Assembly (NCBI GenBank): GCA_009746045.1
Contig: RPFO01000389.1
Span: forward strand, 1,790,482-1,854,481
Length of the DNA stretch: 64,000 nucleotides
Reading direction: 5' to 3'
Source: Mesostigma viride
Lineage: Eukaryota; Streptophyta; Mesostigmatophyceae; Mesostigmatales; Mesostigmataceae
In this document: one piece after another, positions 50,917 to 62,164 of the stretch
Numbering within the stretch: the stretch's first letter is position 1
How the letters are laid out: each line of letters begins with the position of its first letter
Notes under the pieces: generated by a model
The model's database searches: none
What the model saw: only the letters and a program-made list of their open reading frames with translations
What the model was told of the DNA's origin: nothing
Made by a program: the position numbers and the translations under genes

Positions 50917-52791
50917 ATGGCTGACGGTGTTGAGCGAGGGCGACGAGAGGCCCATCGCTTCTCTCCTGCCCCTTCCCTCGTGGCAGCACTCGAGGCGGCA
51001 GAGAGAGCTACCCAAAATCACTCACGCCCGAGTAGTGAGCGTGGCTCTAGGGGGTCATCCCCAGCACAAACCCCACGTTTGGGAGGGAATTCCTCGGCGG
51101 CTGCCGGTGCACCACCTGGTAGCCCTGTAGTGAATCCCCTTAATGGACCACCAAGTGGAACATCCATCGCGGGATTGTCGGCGGGTCCGGCCCTTGGTGT
51201 AGGAGCCGGCGCGGGGGCGCAGGGGAATAATGTTACCCTGCACTACGGTAGGAGTGGGGCCCTGCCTACGGTGCTGCCGCAACCTACATTGGCCACTTGG
51301 CCCAGCAGCGCCCCGGCGCCACCCTTGTATGATAGCCGATCGCGGTCTCGCCGAGCTGCGCATCGGGCGTCCTATCATGCGCCTGGACCCCTTGGGGCTA
51401 GCCCCTTCGGCCATGCCTCGCCAAATATGGCTGGGCAGGGCCAGGGCACCGCACGGACCGGTCGGTCTTCCTTCGGGGTCGCAGGGGAGGCGATTCCCCT
51501 CCCCAACTCAGCATACGACCGCCTGGCTCCGGGTGACCCACGAGCGCAGCACCCAGCGGCCACCGCCGCCCATCATTATGCAAGCCGCGCCCACTACCCA
51601 CATGGGTATGAGCACCCGGGTGAGGATGAGTGCAGCCCCCCGGCAGGTTACCCGCGTGGGCACACCTCGCAAGGTGTGGCCGGGCCCGGGAGACCCGCGA
51701 GTATCATGGGCCATCATGACGATGATACTCACAATGCAGGGCGACTACCACCGTTGCCCAAGCTGTCGGATATTCCCAAGTTTAAACCCGACTGCTCGTA
51801 CCAAGAGTTTGAGGCTTGGGAGATTGCAGTGTCTCAGAAGATCGACATCTGGGAGACATACAATCGCAAGCTCTTGGACGAGGATATCAAGGTCAAGCTG
51901 GTGTCCAGCGAGGCACTGGCTCCCGATGTGAGACAAGCTCTCCATTGCGAAAGCGCCCTGGCCAATGGCTTCCCCAGCAGCTTGGCTGAATTATTTCGGC
52001 GAGCACGGGCCAAGTACCTGCCACCCGACCAAGACAAGCTGGACCGGGAGGCTTTTGGGGCGTTCAAGCAGGGGAACCTGAGCTATCGGGAATATATGAC
52101 CAAGTTCGAGCTTCTAGCTGGGCGGGTTGATGACCTGATGGGCCCAGAAGCCTTGGCAAGGTTCTATGAGGGCTTGCAACCCGAATTCCGGGATGAGGTG
52201 AAGCGGAAATTCGCCCACCTCTCCTGGGCTCAATGGAACCTGCAGGACATCAAGACCTACCTAGCGGAGATAGCTCCCTTGGTGCAGCGGACCCCAAAAC
52301 CCCGCGTGAATGCACTGGAACTCAATGAGCTGGGATTCGCCCCCGTGTGGGTGGATGAGCTACAGTGCGAGGTCCTGGACATTAATGCCTTGGACACTTC
52401 CCGGATTCAGTGCTACCACTGCAACCGCGTGGGGCACATCAAACGTGAGTGCCCTGATCTCCCTCCGCTGGACCAGGCCCCGCCTGTGCAACGCAACAAT
52501 TTCCAAGCGGCCTCCCCGCAAATGGCCTCGAGGCCACCACCGGCGCGAAATATGCGCACAGCTCCCAGTGCGGGTGAGCGTGCCCGACGCTTGCAACAAG
52601 CGCGCCAACAGCCCCGGCTGTACCAACAACCCAAGGCGCCCCCAAGCTCCTACCAGCAAGCTGGGCATGCCCTCAACCAACTGGATGCCGCAGACGCGGC
52701 CGAGCCTGATGATGGCTCTTCCGCGGCCGCATCCGGCCACCTGCGAGGCACACCGGTGGACGAGGGGCCTGCAGGAGAGGCGTTGGACTGA
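50917..52791 (+). CDS. gag: Gag of the chromovirus (624 aa)
   Basis: Intact frame. Residues 1-280 are Pro/Ala/Gly-rich and probably disordered. The retrotransposon Gag domain spans about 285-470 (PKLSDIPKFKPDCSYQEFEA, AFKQGNLSYREYMTKFELLA and ARFYEGLQPEFRDEVKRKF). A single zinc knuckle CYHCNRVGHIKREC (CX2CX4HX4C) lies near residue 505, before a Gln/Pro-rich tail. The stop is 59 bp before the first Met of pol, and pol is in a different frame, so pol expression needs a frameshift, re-initiation or a separate message. Confidence 0.92.
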   Translation: MADGVERGRREAHRFSPAPSLVAALEAAERATQNHSRPSSERGSRGSSPAQTPRLGGNSSAAAGAPPGSPVVNPLNGPPSGTSIAGLSAGPALGVGAGAGAQGNNVTLHYGRSGALPTVLPQPTLATWPSSAPAPPLYDSRSRSRRAAHRASYHAPGPLGASPFGHASPNMAGQGQGTARTGRSSFGVAGEAIPLPNSAYDRLAPGDPRAQHPAATAAHHYASRAHYPHGYEHPGEDECSPPAGYPRGHTSQGVAGPGRPASIMGHHDDDTHNAGRLPPLPKLSDIPKFKPDCSYQEFEAWEIAVSQKIDIWETYNRKLLDEDIKVKLVSSEALAPDVRQALHCESALANGFPSSLAELFRRARAKYLPPDQDKLDREAFGAFKQGNLSYREYMTKFELLAGRVDDLMGPEALARFYEGLQPEFRDEVKRKFAHLSWAQWNLQDIKTYLAEIAPLVQRTPKPRVNALELNELGFAPVWVDELQCEVLDINALDTSRIQCYHCNRVGHIKRECPDLPPLDQAPPVQRNNFQAASPQMASRPPPARNMRTAPSAGERARRLQQARQQPRLYQQPKAPPSSYQQAGHALNQLDAADAAEPDDGSSAAASGHLRGTPVDEGPAGEALD

Positions 52792-52850
52792 GAGGCCGGG
52801 AGGGCACTCCGGGCGACACCTTACCCGGCCATGCACAAGTCGCCCAAGTT

Positions 52851-55800
52851 TTGTTACCATGTAATGTGGTGACAGAGACCCAGGAATGGCAAGCGGAGCC
52901 TAGCGAAGGCCCGCGGCAACTACTCCTCTTCACTGGAAGCCTACCAGACCCCCAGGGCTCTGGGCGTTGTTTGGAGGGCATCAAGGTCCTCATTGACAGT
53001 GGTGCGGCTACCACCTTCATCAGTGAGGCCATAGTGCAGCGCCTGGGAGTAACCCCGACTCCCCATACCATTGCTCGGCGCGTGCGATACTCGGATGGCT
53101 ACACTCAGCCATCCCCGGGCTATGTGGACTTGGCCCCTATCGTACAAGGCACCAGCGTGCCCATTCGCGCCACGGTCATTCCCTTACAAGCGGCTGATAT
53201 CATCCTAGGGATTGACTGGCTGCACATCTCCAAGGTGACCGTCTCTTTTGGTACCATGGTTACCCACTTCCCAGATGGGTCATTCTGGTTACCTGAGCGG
53301 CAGTATGCGGCCAACGGCATGACCATCACCGATGACACGCCTGCCCTCAAGAGTGACCGTCGTCGCCTTGCGGACATTCTCATGTCCAAAAGGGAGTTCA
53401 AGCGGATGATGAGAGCCCGGCAGCCTCCTCCCGTTTACTCCATTCGTCTGGACGCCCTTGCCCACGTGCGCGGGCCCAGCGCCCAGCATGCACAGGCTGG
53501 AGTTTCGTTAAACTCGCTTGGCATGGACTTGTCGGAAGACGAGGTGAAACGACTCAACGCAGTGCTCGATCAGTATTCAGCCGTGTTTGAGGAGAAAACA
53601 CCTACGTTTCCCCCGGCCAGACCGGTGCTCCACCGCATTCATTTGCAGGAGGGGCACCCACCTACCACCTCACCCATTTTTCGCATGGGACCCGTGGAGT
53701 TGGCAGAGCTCAAGAAGATCTTGGTCGGCTTGTTGGAGGCCGGCTTGATCGAGCCCAGCAATAGCCCTTACAGCGCGGGCGTGTTGCTGGTGCCCAAACC
53801 CAATGGGAAGTGGCGTCTGGTTACGGATTATCGCAAACTCAATGCGATCACCGTGAAGTCCAAGTATCCCCTCCCCCGCATCGATGATATATTTAATAAG
53901 GTGGAGGGCGCAAAGTACTTTACGGTGCTCGATTGTGCAGACGGTTTTTGGCAACTTCGGATCGCCCCCGAAGATTGCCATAAAACAGCCTTTGCCACGC
54001 CTTTTGGCCATTACCAATTCCGCGTGGCGGCCATGGGCTTGTGTAACAGCCCTGCCTCTTTTCAGATGCTCATGAACCACCTCTTTAGGTCGGTGATGGG
54101 CACTAGTCGGCTGCCCCAGGTCTCGGCAGACCTGCGCGACCCGACTATCCCGTGGGACCCGGGGACGCAGCCGTACAAACGCACCTGCGTGGCCATCTAC
54201 TTGGATGACATCCTCATTTTCTCTCGCACGTTCGAGGAGCACTTGGAGGATGTTGCCGCGGTTCTGCAGATCATGGCGGATAATAAACTGTCCGCCCGCC
54301 GCAGCAAGGTAGAATCAGGCCGCAGCGTCCCCTTTCTAGGCCACATTCTCTCGGACAAGGGCGTGTCCACGGACCCCGATAAGGTCGCCGCCGTCCAACA
54401 GTGGCCTGTTCCCGCGAATGTTCGCGCCTTGCGCAGCTTCTTGGGCTTGGTATCGTATTATCGCCGCTTCATCCCGCGTTTCGCGACCATTGCGGCCCCG
54501 CTTACTCACCTCCTCAAGAAGGACGTACCGTGGGAATGGTCAGGCCTGTGTCAACAGGCCTTTGACCTGCTGAAGGCCAGGCTCGCCACTGCGCCTGTCC
54601 TCATCCTTCCGGATCCCACCAAGCCATTCGTGGTCAATAGCGATTCTAGCAAGGTTGCTATTGGCGGTGTGCTGCTCCAAGACCATGGTCTCGGTCTCCA
54701 ACCGGTCGAGTATATCTCCCGGACGATGATCCCGGCCGAAAGAAATTACCCGGTCCATCAGCAAGAGTTGTTGGCCGTGGTGTACTGTTGCCATACTTGG
54801 CGGCACCATCTTCTGGGTGCTCAGTTCAACGTGGCCATGGCCGAACCCGACCCTGCGGACCCGTACCGCTTGATCATCCAGACCGACCATCGGCCCCTCA
54901 CGCACTTGTTGACGCAGCCCACGCTTACGCCACGCCAAGCCCGTTGGCTTGAATATTTGGCACAGTTCGGTCCGTTCAAGATCGAATATGTCAAGGGCCT
55001 TGACAACACGGTCCCTGACGCCCTGTCGCGTCGCCCCGACTATTGGTTTTATGAGGATCTTGACGTTTTGGCCACGACGTTGATCCCCTCCCATGGTCCC
55101 GTCGCCCCCTTTGGCGACCGCTTGAGCGACCCGATGAGCCCCTTCCTCTTCTGTGGCGCCACAACCGCGGAGGTTGACACTGTTGACCATTCCGTGCGCC
55201 TCGCCGGCAGCACCCCTGCACGTGAGGGCACGTGCGCAGCCGCAGGGGGGGAAGGACTTCGGCCCCGTACAGCCATATGGTGCCGGCGACAGGAGTCTAC
55301 CCTCCAATGCAGCCCGTTGGAGAGGCATTCACGTTGGCAAATACTGCAACAACGGTCGTCATCAGCTCGGACCTAGAGCGCCTCATCTCGCGCTTCACGG
55401 TCACTGAGGGTAAGGCAAATGAAGCCATAGCTGCCCGCCCTCAGAGCATGGACGGCTACCCAGCCAAGTTTCAAAACGGGTTCCTTTACGTGAATGTCAG
55501 TGGCCAGGCGGCCCGTCAAGACTCATGGCGCTTGTATGTCCCCCAAATATGCCGCGCTGAGGTATTATTTGAGTTACATGACTCCGTCTTGGGGGGACAC
55601 CAAGGCCAGGACAGGCTGTTAGCGAGGGCCCGGAGGTCCTACTATTGGCCTAAGATGGCTCGGGATGTGCGGGAGTATGTCAGTACCTGTGACAGCTGCC
55701 AGCACATGAAGCCACGGAATACGGGCAAACAGGGCGTTCCAAAGGAAATTCCAGACCCCATGTTCCCTTGGGACTCGGTGATGATGGATTTCATTGGGCC

Positions 55801-56890
55801 CTTGCCAGAGACCAAGGCGGGCAATGCTCAGATCCTGGTAGTGGTGGACCGGCTCACGCGGAGATGCCATTTAATCCCCTGCAAGGCCACCCTGACGGCG
55901 GAAGAGTGTGCCCACTTGTTCCTAAACAATGTGTTCCGGCTCCATGGCATGCCCCGACAATTTATCACCGACAAGGACAAGCTGTTCACGTCGAAATTTT
56001 GGACCTCATTTTTTCAGGTCGTCGGGACTAAGTTGTCTATGGGTACGGCCTATCACAGTAGCTCTTCTCACATGGTGGAGAGAGTGAATCGGGTGGTGGA
56101 AGAGGCACTGCGGCACTACCTGGATCGAGACGGGAGGAATTGGGACGAAGTGCTGGGATTCATTGAGTTTTCACTCAATAATGCCCCCCATTCTGCCCAC
56201 GGGTATACCCCGTTCTTTCTTGATACAGGCAGGCATCCCCTTACCCCCACCGATCTCTTGACCGCCCCAGCCATCACCACGACAACGGAGCTACGCTCCA
56301 CAGTCGCAGGGGCGCGGGAGCTGGTACAACGGATGGTGCAAGCTCATTCCAGCGCCATAAGTGGCCTACGGCAGGCGCGTGCCAAGTACATGGCGCGAGT
56401 CCAAAGTACCCTGGACAGGCGCACCCCTGCAATCGAAGCAGGTGACTTGGTTTTAATTGAGGGCCCCCACCAAGGCCGCTTCTCGCACAAGTTCGAGGAC
56501 AGCCTGAAGGTCAAGCTCCGCCCCTTATTCCTTGGACCGTATCTGGTGGAGAAGGTGTTCAATGAGGTGATGGTGTCTGTCGCCATCCCGGACTCGTGGC
56601 AGCTGAAGTCCAATGTTTTCCACGTTGACCAGCTGAAGCTTTACCGCAAGAGCACCTTCCCAGGTCGTGTCATGGCACCCGCCCCCTTGGAGTTCAACCC
56701 CGAGACGGGCGAGCCCGAGGATGAGGTCGAGGACATTGTAGCCCACCGCAATCGAGGCCGCCGCCGCGAGTACCTCCTTAAGTGGAAGTTCTCCCAAACA
56801 GAGCTAGAGCACTCATGGGTAGCTGAGGCTGGACTCACGGGCTGTGCACGCTTGCTACAGGAGTATAAAGCCCGGGCAGGGTTGGCATAA
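52851..56890 (+). CDS. pol: Pol of the chromovirus: PR-RT-RH-INT-chromodomain, one frame break
   Basis: The first frame is 52851-55376 and the second continues to 56890. The switch falls at a run of seven G near 55245. Protease: VLIDSGAATTFIS and ADIILGIDWL. Reverse transcriptase: VTDYRKLNAITVKSKYPLPR, FTVLDCADGFWQLRIAPED and the YLDDIL box. RNase H: VVNSDSSKVAIGGVLLQ, ERNYPVHQQELLAVVY, TDHRPLTHLL and PDALSRRPD. Integrase: zinc region ELHDSVLGGHQGQDR with CDSCQHMKP, catalytic MDFIGPLPE, TDKDKLFTS and SSSHMVERVNR. A GPY-type end (FLGPYLVEKVF) leads to a chromodomain (VEDIVAHRNRGRRREYLLKW...LTGCARLLQEY). The chromodomain would steer integration to marked chromatin. An extra or missing G, real or from sequencing, explains the break. 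Confidence 0.93.
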
Positions 56891-56991
56891 TTCCGGCCCT
56901 TCTCCTACCTTTTGCGTAATGCTCCTTGCATGTGCATTGGCAGCCTTGATGCAGGCCGCCCCGCCCCAGGGGTCCATGGGCGAGTTATTCG

Positions 56992-57312
56992 GTGCGGTAT
57001 CGTTTGGACAGGAGGTTCGGTGTCCCTCACCCGACACAAGTTCCTCGCCGCCTTCTTGAGCGTTTTCCCATGGAGGCGCTGCGGGATGTCAACCTGGCCA
57101 AACGCCATGATGCACGCGCCGGCGAGCGGCAACTCACCTTCCAGCCCGCCCTAGTCCAGGCCAATGGCCTGCCTCTTCCCGAGCCGGCTGAGGCCGCGCC
57201 GGCTGAGCGTGTCCACCGGCGTCAACGCCCGGCCGCACCTCTGCGCGGGCATGGCCGTGGGGGCTCCACTCGTGGGGGACACCGCCCGAGCCCTTACCGC
57301 CCGGCGCCGTAA
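56992..57312 (+). CDS. Possible small 3' ORF of the chromovirus
   Basis: 106 codons between pol and the 3' LTR. The middle, ERFPMEALRDVNLAKRHDAR and ERQLTFQPALVQANGLPLPE, looks protein-like, and the end is Arg/Pro/Gly-rich. I do not recognise it, and no conserved start is clear. It could be an accessory ORF or chance in a GC-rich 3' UTR. Confidence 0.25.
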   Translation: MRYRLDRRFGVPHPTQVPRRLLERFPMEALRDVNLAKRHDARAGERQLTFQPALVQANGLPLPEPAEAAPAERVHRRQRPAAPLRGHGRGGSTRGGHRPSPYRPAP

Positions 57313-57430
57313 ACCATCGCCAACGGACGGTGACAATTGGCACGATCGATGCGTGCCCTGGAAGGGAACAGTGACCATGTATACAGTCATTTATAAGTCC
57401 CGGCTACAGGAGTAGCCGCCTCTTTTGTTG

Positions 57431-57442
57431 GGGGGGGAGGAG
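57431..57442 (+). other. Polypurine tract of the chromovirus
   Basis: GGGGGGGAGGAG directly before the 3' LTR start TGTTGCAC. Confidence 0.7.
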
Positions 57443-58175
57443 TGTTGCACGGATGCAACATGCCATTTGTGGTATTAAATTATCCGTCCCGGTCGATCGG
57501 CGCCGACCGTAATCCGGCGCCAGTGCCGAGGCCATAGTATAGTTGGCAGCCGAGGCAATCCGTGTGGAAGTAAGTGTAGAAGTTTTGCTGACGAACTTGG
57601 CCTTTGCGCCGTAGGCAGACCTAGCGCCTGAACGGGAGTTACGGACAGCCAAGTGGCACTGCACATGCGTTATGATGGTACCTACGGACATTTGGATATT
57701 TTTCAGGAGAGGCCTCTAGCCGTACTGGTCTTTAACGTGTTCTAGACGGTTCGAGAAGCCCGTCCCCGCGGACCTCACGTCATGCCTGGTTGGCAGCGCC
57801 AGGCGCAGCCACCAACGGGGACGAAGGGACAAAATAGGAAGGCACGAGCTATGCCAGCAATCCGGACCTTGTATCGTAATTTACCACGTTGCTCTACAGA
57901 TTATTTACCATCGCTTAATCCTGGAGTGTAAATCTCCTGTGGGCTCGAGTGTGAATCCCTCGCCTACTGGGTGTAAGTCTTCCCGCATTGAGTGTTTTAA
58001 TCTGTGTGGTGACATTGTAATATACGAAACCGGTTTTCCGGGTTTGAGCTTATTCGTATTGTGTGACGAGTATTCTTAAGCCACCATCGTGCGCTGTGAC
58101 GCATAGGAAGTCAAAGGTCTTTCGCATTCGTTCTCAATCCTTAAGGCGCTATTTTAAATAGCCATACGTGTTAAA
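57443..58175 (+). repeat. 3' LTR of the chromovirus (733 bp)
   Basis: Matches 49713-50446 except for ACTTGG/ACTCGG, GGTGAC/GGTAAC and a missing C in GAGTTACCGGAC. Followed by AGAAT (58176-58180). Confidence 0.92.
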
Positions 58176-58180
58176 AGAAT

Positions 58181-58717
58181 GCACCCATGGTTGTTGTAAT
58201 GGTGTAAAAAGGGTGCCAGATTTTCAAGTAAGGAATCATGAATAACCATGCCGCACCTCATGGCCATGCATATACATGGTGGCAAAAAATTTCACATCAT
58301 CCACACGGCCATGTGTGTGCCTGCACGTGTATGGTTGTGAAAATTGACAGCATTTTTACTATGCACACGCCCATGTATGCATGATTGCCTATGACGTCCA
58401 CGCAGGCATTAAAATTCACAAGGCCTCGCATTCGATCGTGCTTGCAAAAAACTGTCCATCAACACAATACGCCTAGCCTGCAGCCTGCATGTAGTGCATG
58501 GTTGCACAAAACAGAACTACATGAACACAATGAATGAATGCACAAACTTTGTGCCCACACTTGGAATTACCCCAAACTGAACAACGCGGTTATAATGCAC
58601 ATGGCCTCACATTTACTCATGCGAAAACCCTTTAAGCATCAGCACAATGGCCATCATGGGGAACCCAGCAACGGGATTCGTGATTGGAAGGATTCTGAAT
58701 CACGCACCTATGTTCAG
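58181..58717. other. No gene seen
   Basis: About 540 bp without supported coding sequence. CATGGCCATG-like and ACACAATG-like short motifs recur but form no regular array. Confidence 0.4.
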
Positions 58718-59239
58718 TCATATTTGCAAAGAACCGACATCGGGTTGACCAGAGCTGACGTCCACGGACCACTCTTCGTCACTGGAATTCCCTTCATTAT
58801 CCTCAGAACTTGAATCGCTGGGCTCAGAGCTTGAACCAGCTGCGACGTGTAGAAACTGCCCCGGCTTCTTGGTCGGTAAGAGAATGCCTTTCTGGGTGCG
58901 CACCAGCTTCCAAAACTTCTCCGAATCCCCGGAATCTGAAGACCCCCCGGAATCTGTTCTTGCCAAAACGGCCTCCGCTTCATTCCCTTGCCGGTTGTGA
59001 GTCTCAGAAGCCAAGGATGCAGAAGCTGGTTGTTCTTCCTGGATCACTGTAAGACCTGAAGGCGATGCCTTGGTACTTATGTCCTCATCATTTGTAGAGG
59101 ACGCTAGGTCTGGGGTGGAGTTCAACTCATCATCAACATCAGCGCTGGGCTGGACCTTCACCGGTGTAGAGGCCCCGGAAGCTGCCTCATAAGCAGCCTC
59201 CGAATCTGCCTCTGAACCATGATGAAGCGCTTTATCCAT
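58718..59239 (-). CDS. Acidic Ser-rich hypothetical protein (173 aa)
   Basis: A complete minus-strand frame starts MDKALHHGSEADSEAAYEAA. It is rich in Ser, Glu and Asp, with runs such as TDSGGSSDSGDSEKFWKLVR and SSSEPSDSSSEDNEGNSSDE. The only non-biased part is FWKLVRTQKGILLPTKKPGQ near residue 110. No membrane segment or known domain is seen. It could be a single-exon gene, one exon of a larger gene, or a piece of a mobile element. Confidence 0.4.
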   Translation of the reverse strand: MDKALHHGSEADSEAAYEAASGASTPVKVQPSADVDDELNSTPDLASSTNDEDISTKASPSGLTVIQEEQPASASLASETHNRQGNEAEAVLARTDSGGSSDSGDSEKFWKLVRTQKGILLPTKKPGQFLHVAAGSSSEPSDSSSEDNEGNSSDEEWSVDVSSGQPDVGSLQI

Positions 59240-59459
59240 CGTTTCAAGAAGAAAAACAAGCTATATGTACCGCTAGCTGCTCACGTAGTGTAAGTATTTA
59301 TGCAGTTAACGATACTTGATAATAAAGCCACGTCGAATTATATACAATACGTATGTGCGGTGTAGTGAAATATAGGTCTTGGTAGTGATATGTGACCACT
59401 TGTGTGTACATGTACACAGTACAGTACACCGCCTCACGGGTACGTGGGCTGTTCCCACA

Positions 59460-59905
59460 CCACGTGGAAGTGGGACGTTTGCGTACTACGTAGCCGTGAA
59501 AGTGGGACGGTTCGCGTACCACTTAGCCGTGAAAGTGGGACGGTTCGCGTACCACGTAGCCGTGGAAGTGGGCTGTATGCGCCTGTGGGACGGTCTCAAC
59601 CACAATCTGAGTACGTGGAACAGGTGCCCCACCTTGCCGCGTAGGTGGGACAGTCCCATCCAAAATCCGAGTACGTGGAACATGTGGCCCACCTTGCTGC
59701 GTAGGTGGAACAGTCCCATCCAAAATCTGAGTACGAGGAACAGGTGCCCCACCTTGCTGCGTAGGTGGAACAGTCCCCATCCAAAATCTGAGTACGTGGA
59801 ACAGGTGCCCCACCTTGCTGCGTTGAGTTGCTGCGTTGGTGGGACTGGCTCTTCCAAAATCTGAGTACGTGGAACAGGTGGCCCACCTTGCTGTGTTGGT
59901 CGGTG
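59460..59905. repeat. Two adjacent minisatellites upstream of the pogo-like gene
   Basis: 59460-59580 has about three units of 37 bp containing GTAGCCGTGAAAGTGGGACG. 59600-59905 has about five units of 60 to 66 bp containing AATCTGAGTACGTGGAACAG and GCCCCACCTTGCTGCGTAGG. ORFs on both strands here repeat with the units and are not genes. A CCACCTT/GGTGGGAC theme links both arrays and 48640-48860. Confidence 0.88.
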
Positions 59906-60168
59906 GGCTGTCGCATCCACAATAACCGTACATCAGTACACGTGGCACTGTAGGCGCCCCACCTTATGAATTCCCCTTCTGCCGGCGTAATTAACATGGT
60001 ATACTGTAAGGAGGTGAGAGGAGGTGAGAGAGGCACACGCTGGCTACGTACAGTACGTGGCACGTGACTTTTGTTAGAGAGTGCATCAGTTAATGATCAA
60101 TTAACTAATTATTGAACACGTGACTGCATCCGTGGTCTGAGGACTCTAACTATATACGGTGAGCCGCT

Positions 60169-62131
60169 ATGGCGAGCGGCTCAGGCGAGCCGGAGTGCAG
60201 TCCATCATCCGCAGGGCCAGCTGTCGGCGGCTCGGGTGATGCGGCCCCCGCAGGTCTGGACCTGCAAGCTTTCTTGTGCCGCATGTCACCGAGGACGAGG
60301 GAAAAGCAACTACGACAGGCAGGGCTAACCACGGCATCAGAAGCGGGGCTGGTAAACTCCGACAAACCAGCTGACAAGGGCGAAAAAGTAAGCCGTGCGC
60401 CGCGAGATGAAATTACGTTCAGGGATATGCGCACCAAGCGGAAGATTCTGGACGCCTTTCACGAGAGCGGATTGTCGCAGCGCCAATTCTGCAAAACTAG
60501 CGACCCCCCCATCCCGATTTCAACCTTCAGCCGCATGCTCACAGAGGAGGCGGCCATCAAGGCTGCAGCAGACAACCCCAAGCTAGCGGGGAAGAAGTGC
60601 CCAAGTCGTGTCAGAAACCCGACTACGGCCAAGTTTCCCTTGGTGGAGAAAGAGGTGGCCACTGAGATTCGCGAGTATCGGAGCAAGGGGTACATGGTCA
60701 ACCGCGCGCTTGTGCGCGTAAGTTTATTTCCATCATAATTGTCGGTATTTTTCCTGCTGCATTTTGTACATGTCGCACTAGTTTGCTGAGTTTCGATTGT
60801 TTCATGAGTATGCATGCAGCCCGGCCCCGTGAGTATTTGACGTGGAAGAGCCGAAAGTATGTAATGGTCTTCTTCGTTGCATGCAGCCAAATGATGCAGC
60901 GTAACCACCCAGCAACGGGTGATCATGAATTATGTAAGGGTTGGAAACTAGCAGTCTTGCTCATTTCTTGGCGATATCCCAGCTGCCCCCCCTTTATTTG
61001 AAAGATATTGCTCATGATGCAGGGCAGTGTCACGAGATAATCAGTTGGGCTTAAGCAGCTACCTGCACCAAAGAAACCTTTTTTGCTGCCTAAAATGTTC
61101 TTCTTGTCCTGTTTTAATATTTGTTTGTGCAATGCATGTTGTGCAGAACATGATGTTCAAGTCCATGCGCAAGCTTCACCCTGAGAACGCGAAAATTTTC
61201 GTGTGCAGCGACGGCTTCTTGACCAAGTTTCGGCTCAGGCACGGCTTCACAACCCGCCTTCGCACCAATGTGAAGTCCCAGGCACGCTCAGCTGAGGAGA
61301 AGATGGCGACCATGCAAGGGTTCGTCGAGAGGGTGCAAGGCTACCTCGTGTCCATGCCTCACAAGGGCAGCGCGGACCATCCGGTCAACGAATTCGACGA
61401 GTTGTGGGGCAACTTCCCATCGTGGCTCAGATGGTGCTTCGATGAAACTCCCGCAACTTTCAACAACCCTGCGAGAGAGACGTGGGACGAGAAGGGGAAA
61501 AAGGAGGTGTGGGTGGCAGGCCAGGCGGGTTCAGCATCGGACAAACGCTGGTGCACATTCATCATCCCCTACAGCGCAGGGAAGGGCCCACACTCACCCG
61601 TCATGCAGCCACGCCCCGCAGTGATCTTCGGCGGCGCAGGGAACGTCATGGCTTCAGAGAAGGACAGCTACCATCCCGACGTGGACGTCTATTTCCAGGC
61701 ATGTCCGCCTTCATGTTATAATTATATGTGCATTATTATTTTATTCATTATTACGTACATTCAGACTGTGTACCACTCATCTGAAAATATTGTACGTATG
61801 CCAACCTCACCTCCAGCATTTTTTTCGTCTAGCAGTATGTAGGGTAATTTTATATTTTCACTATTACTACTACTCTTATATTTTAGCTAATAAAGTAATA
61901 TTTATTAGTTTACTCTAATACTGTACATAAATAAACTGATTCAAATAAATATATTGGTTACGTTTGATTATAGTGTCTTCCTTCCTTCCTTCCTTCCTTC
62001 CTTCCTTCCTTCCTTCCTTCCTTCCTTCCTTCCTTCCTTCCTTCCTTCCTTCCTTCCTTCCTTCCTTCCTTCCTTCCTTGCTTCCTTCCTTCCTTCCTTC
62101 CTTCCTTCCGTCTTTAGCATAGTCCTCAACA

Positions 62132-62164
<33 letters not shown>

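Larger units (their letters stand above)
49713..58175 (+). mobile_element. Ty3/gypsy chromovirus, nearly intact (8463 bp)
   Basis: Two LTRs (734 and 733 bp) differ by two or three substitutions and a one-base indel, so the insertion is young. Between them are a 470-bp leader, gag (50917-52791), pol (52851-56890 with one frame break), a 3' region and a G-rich tract before the 3' LTR. The C-terminal chromodomain of integrase places it among chromoviruses. AGAAT flanks both ends. Unlike the copia-like elements of this window, its catalytic motifs are conventional (DSG, YLDD, DD35E type). Confidence 0.95.
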
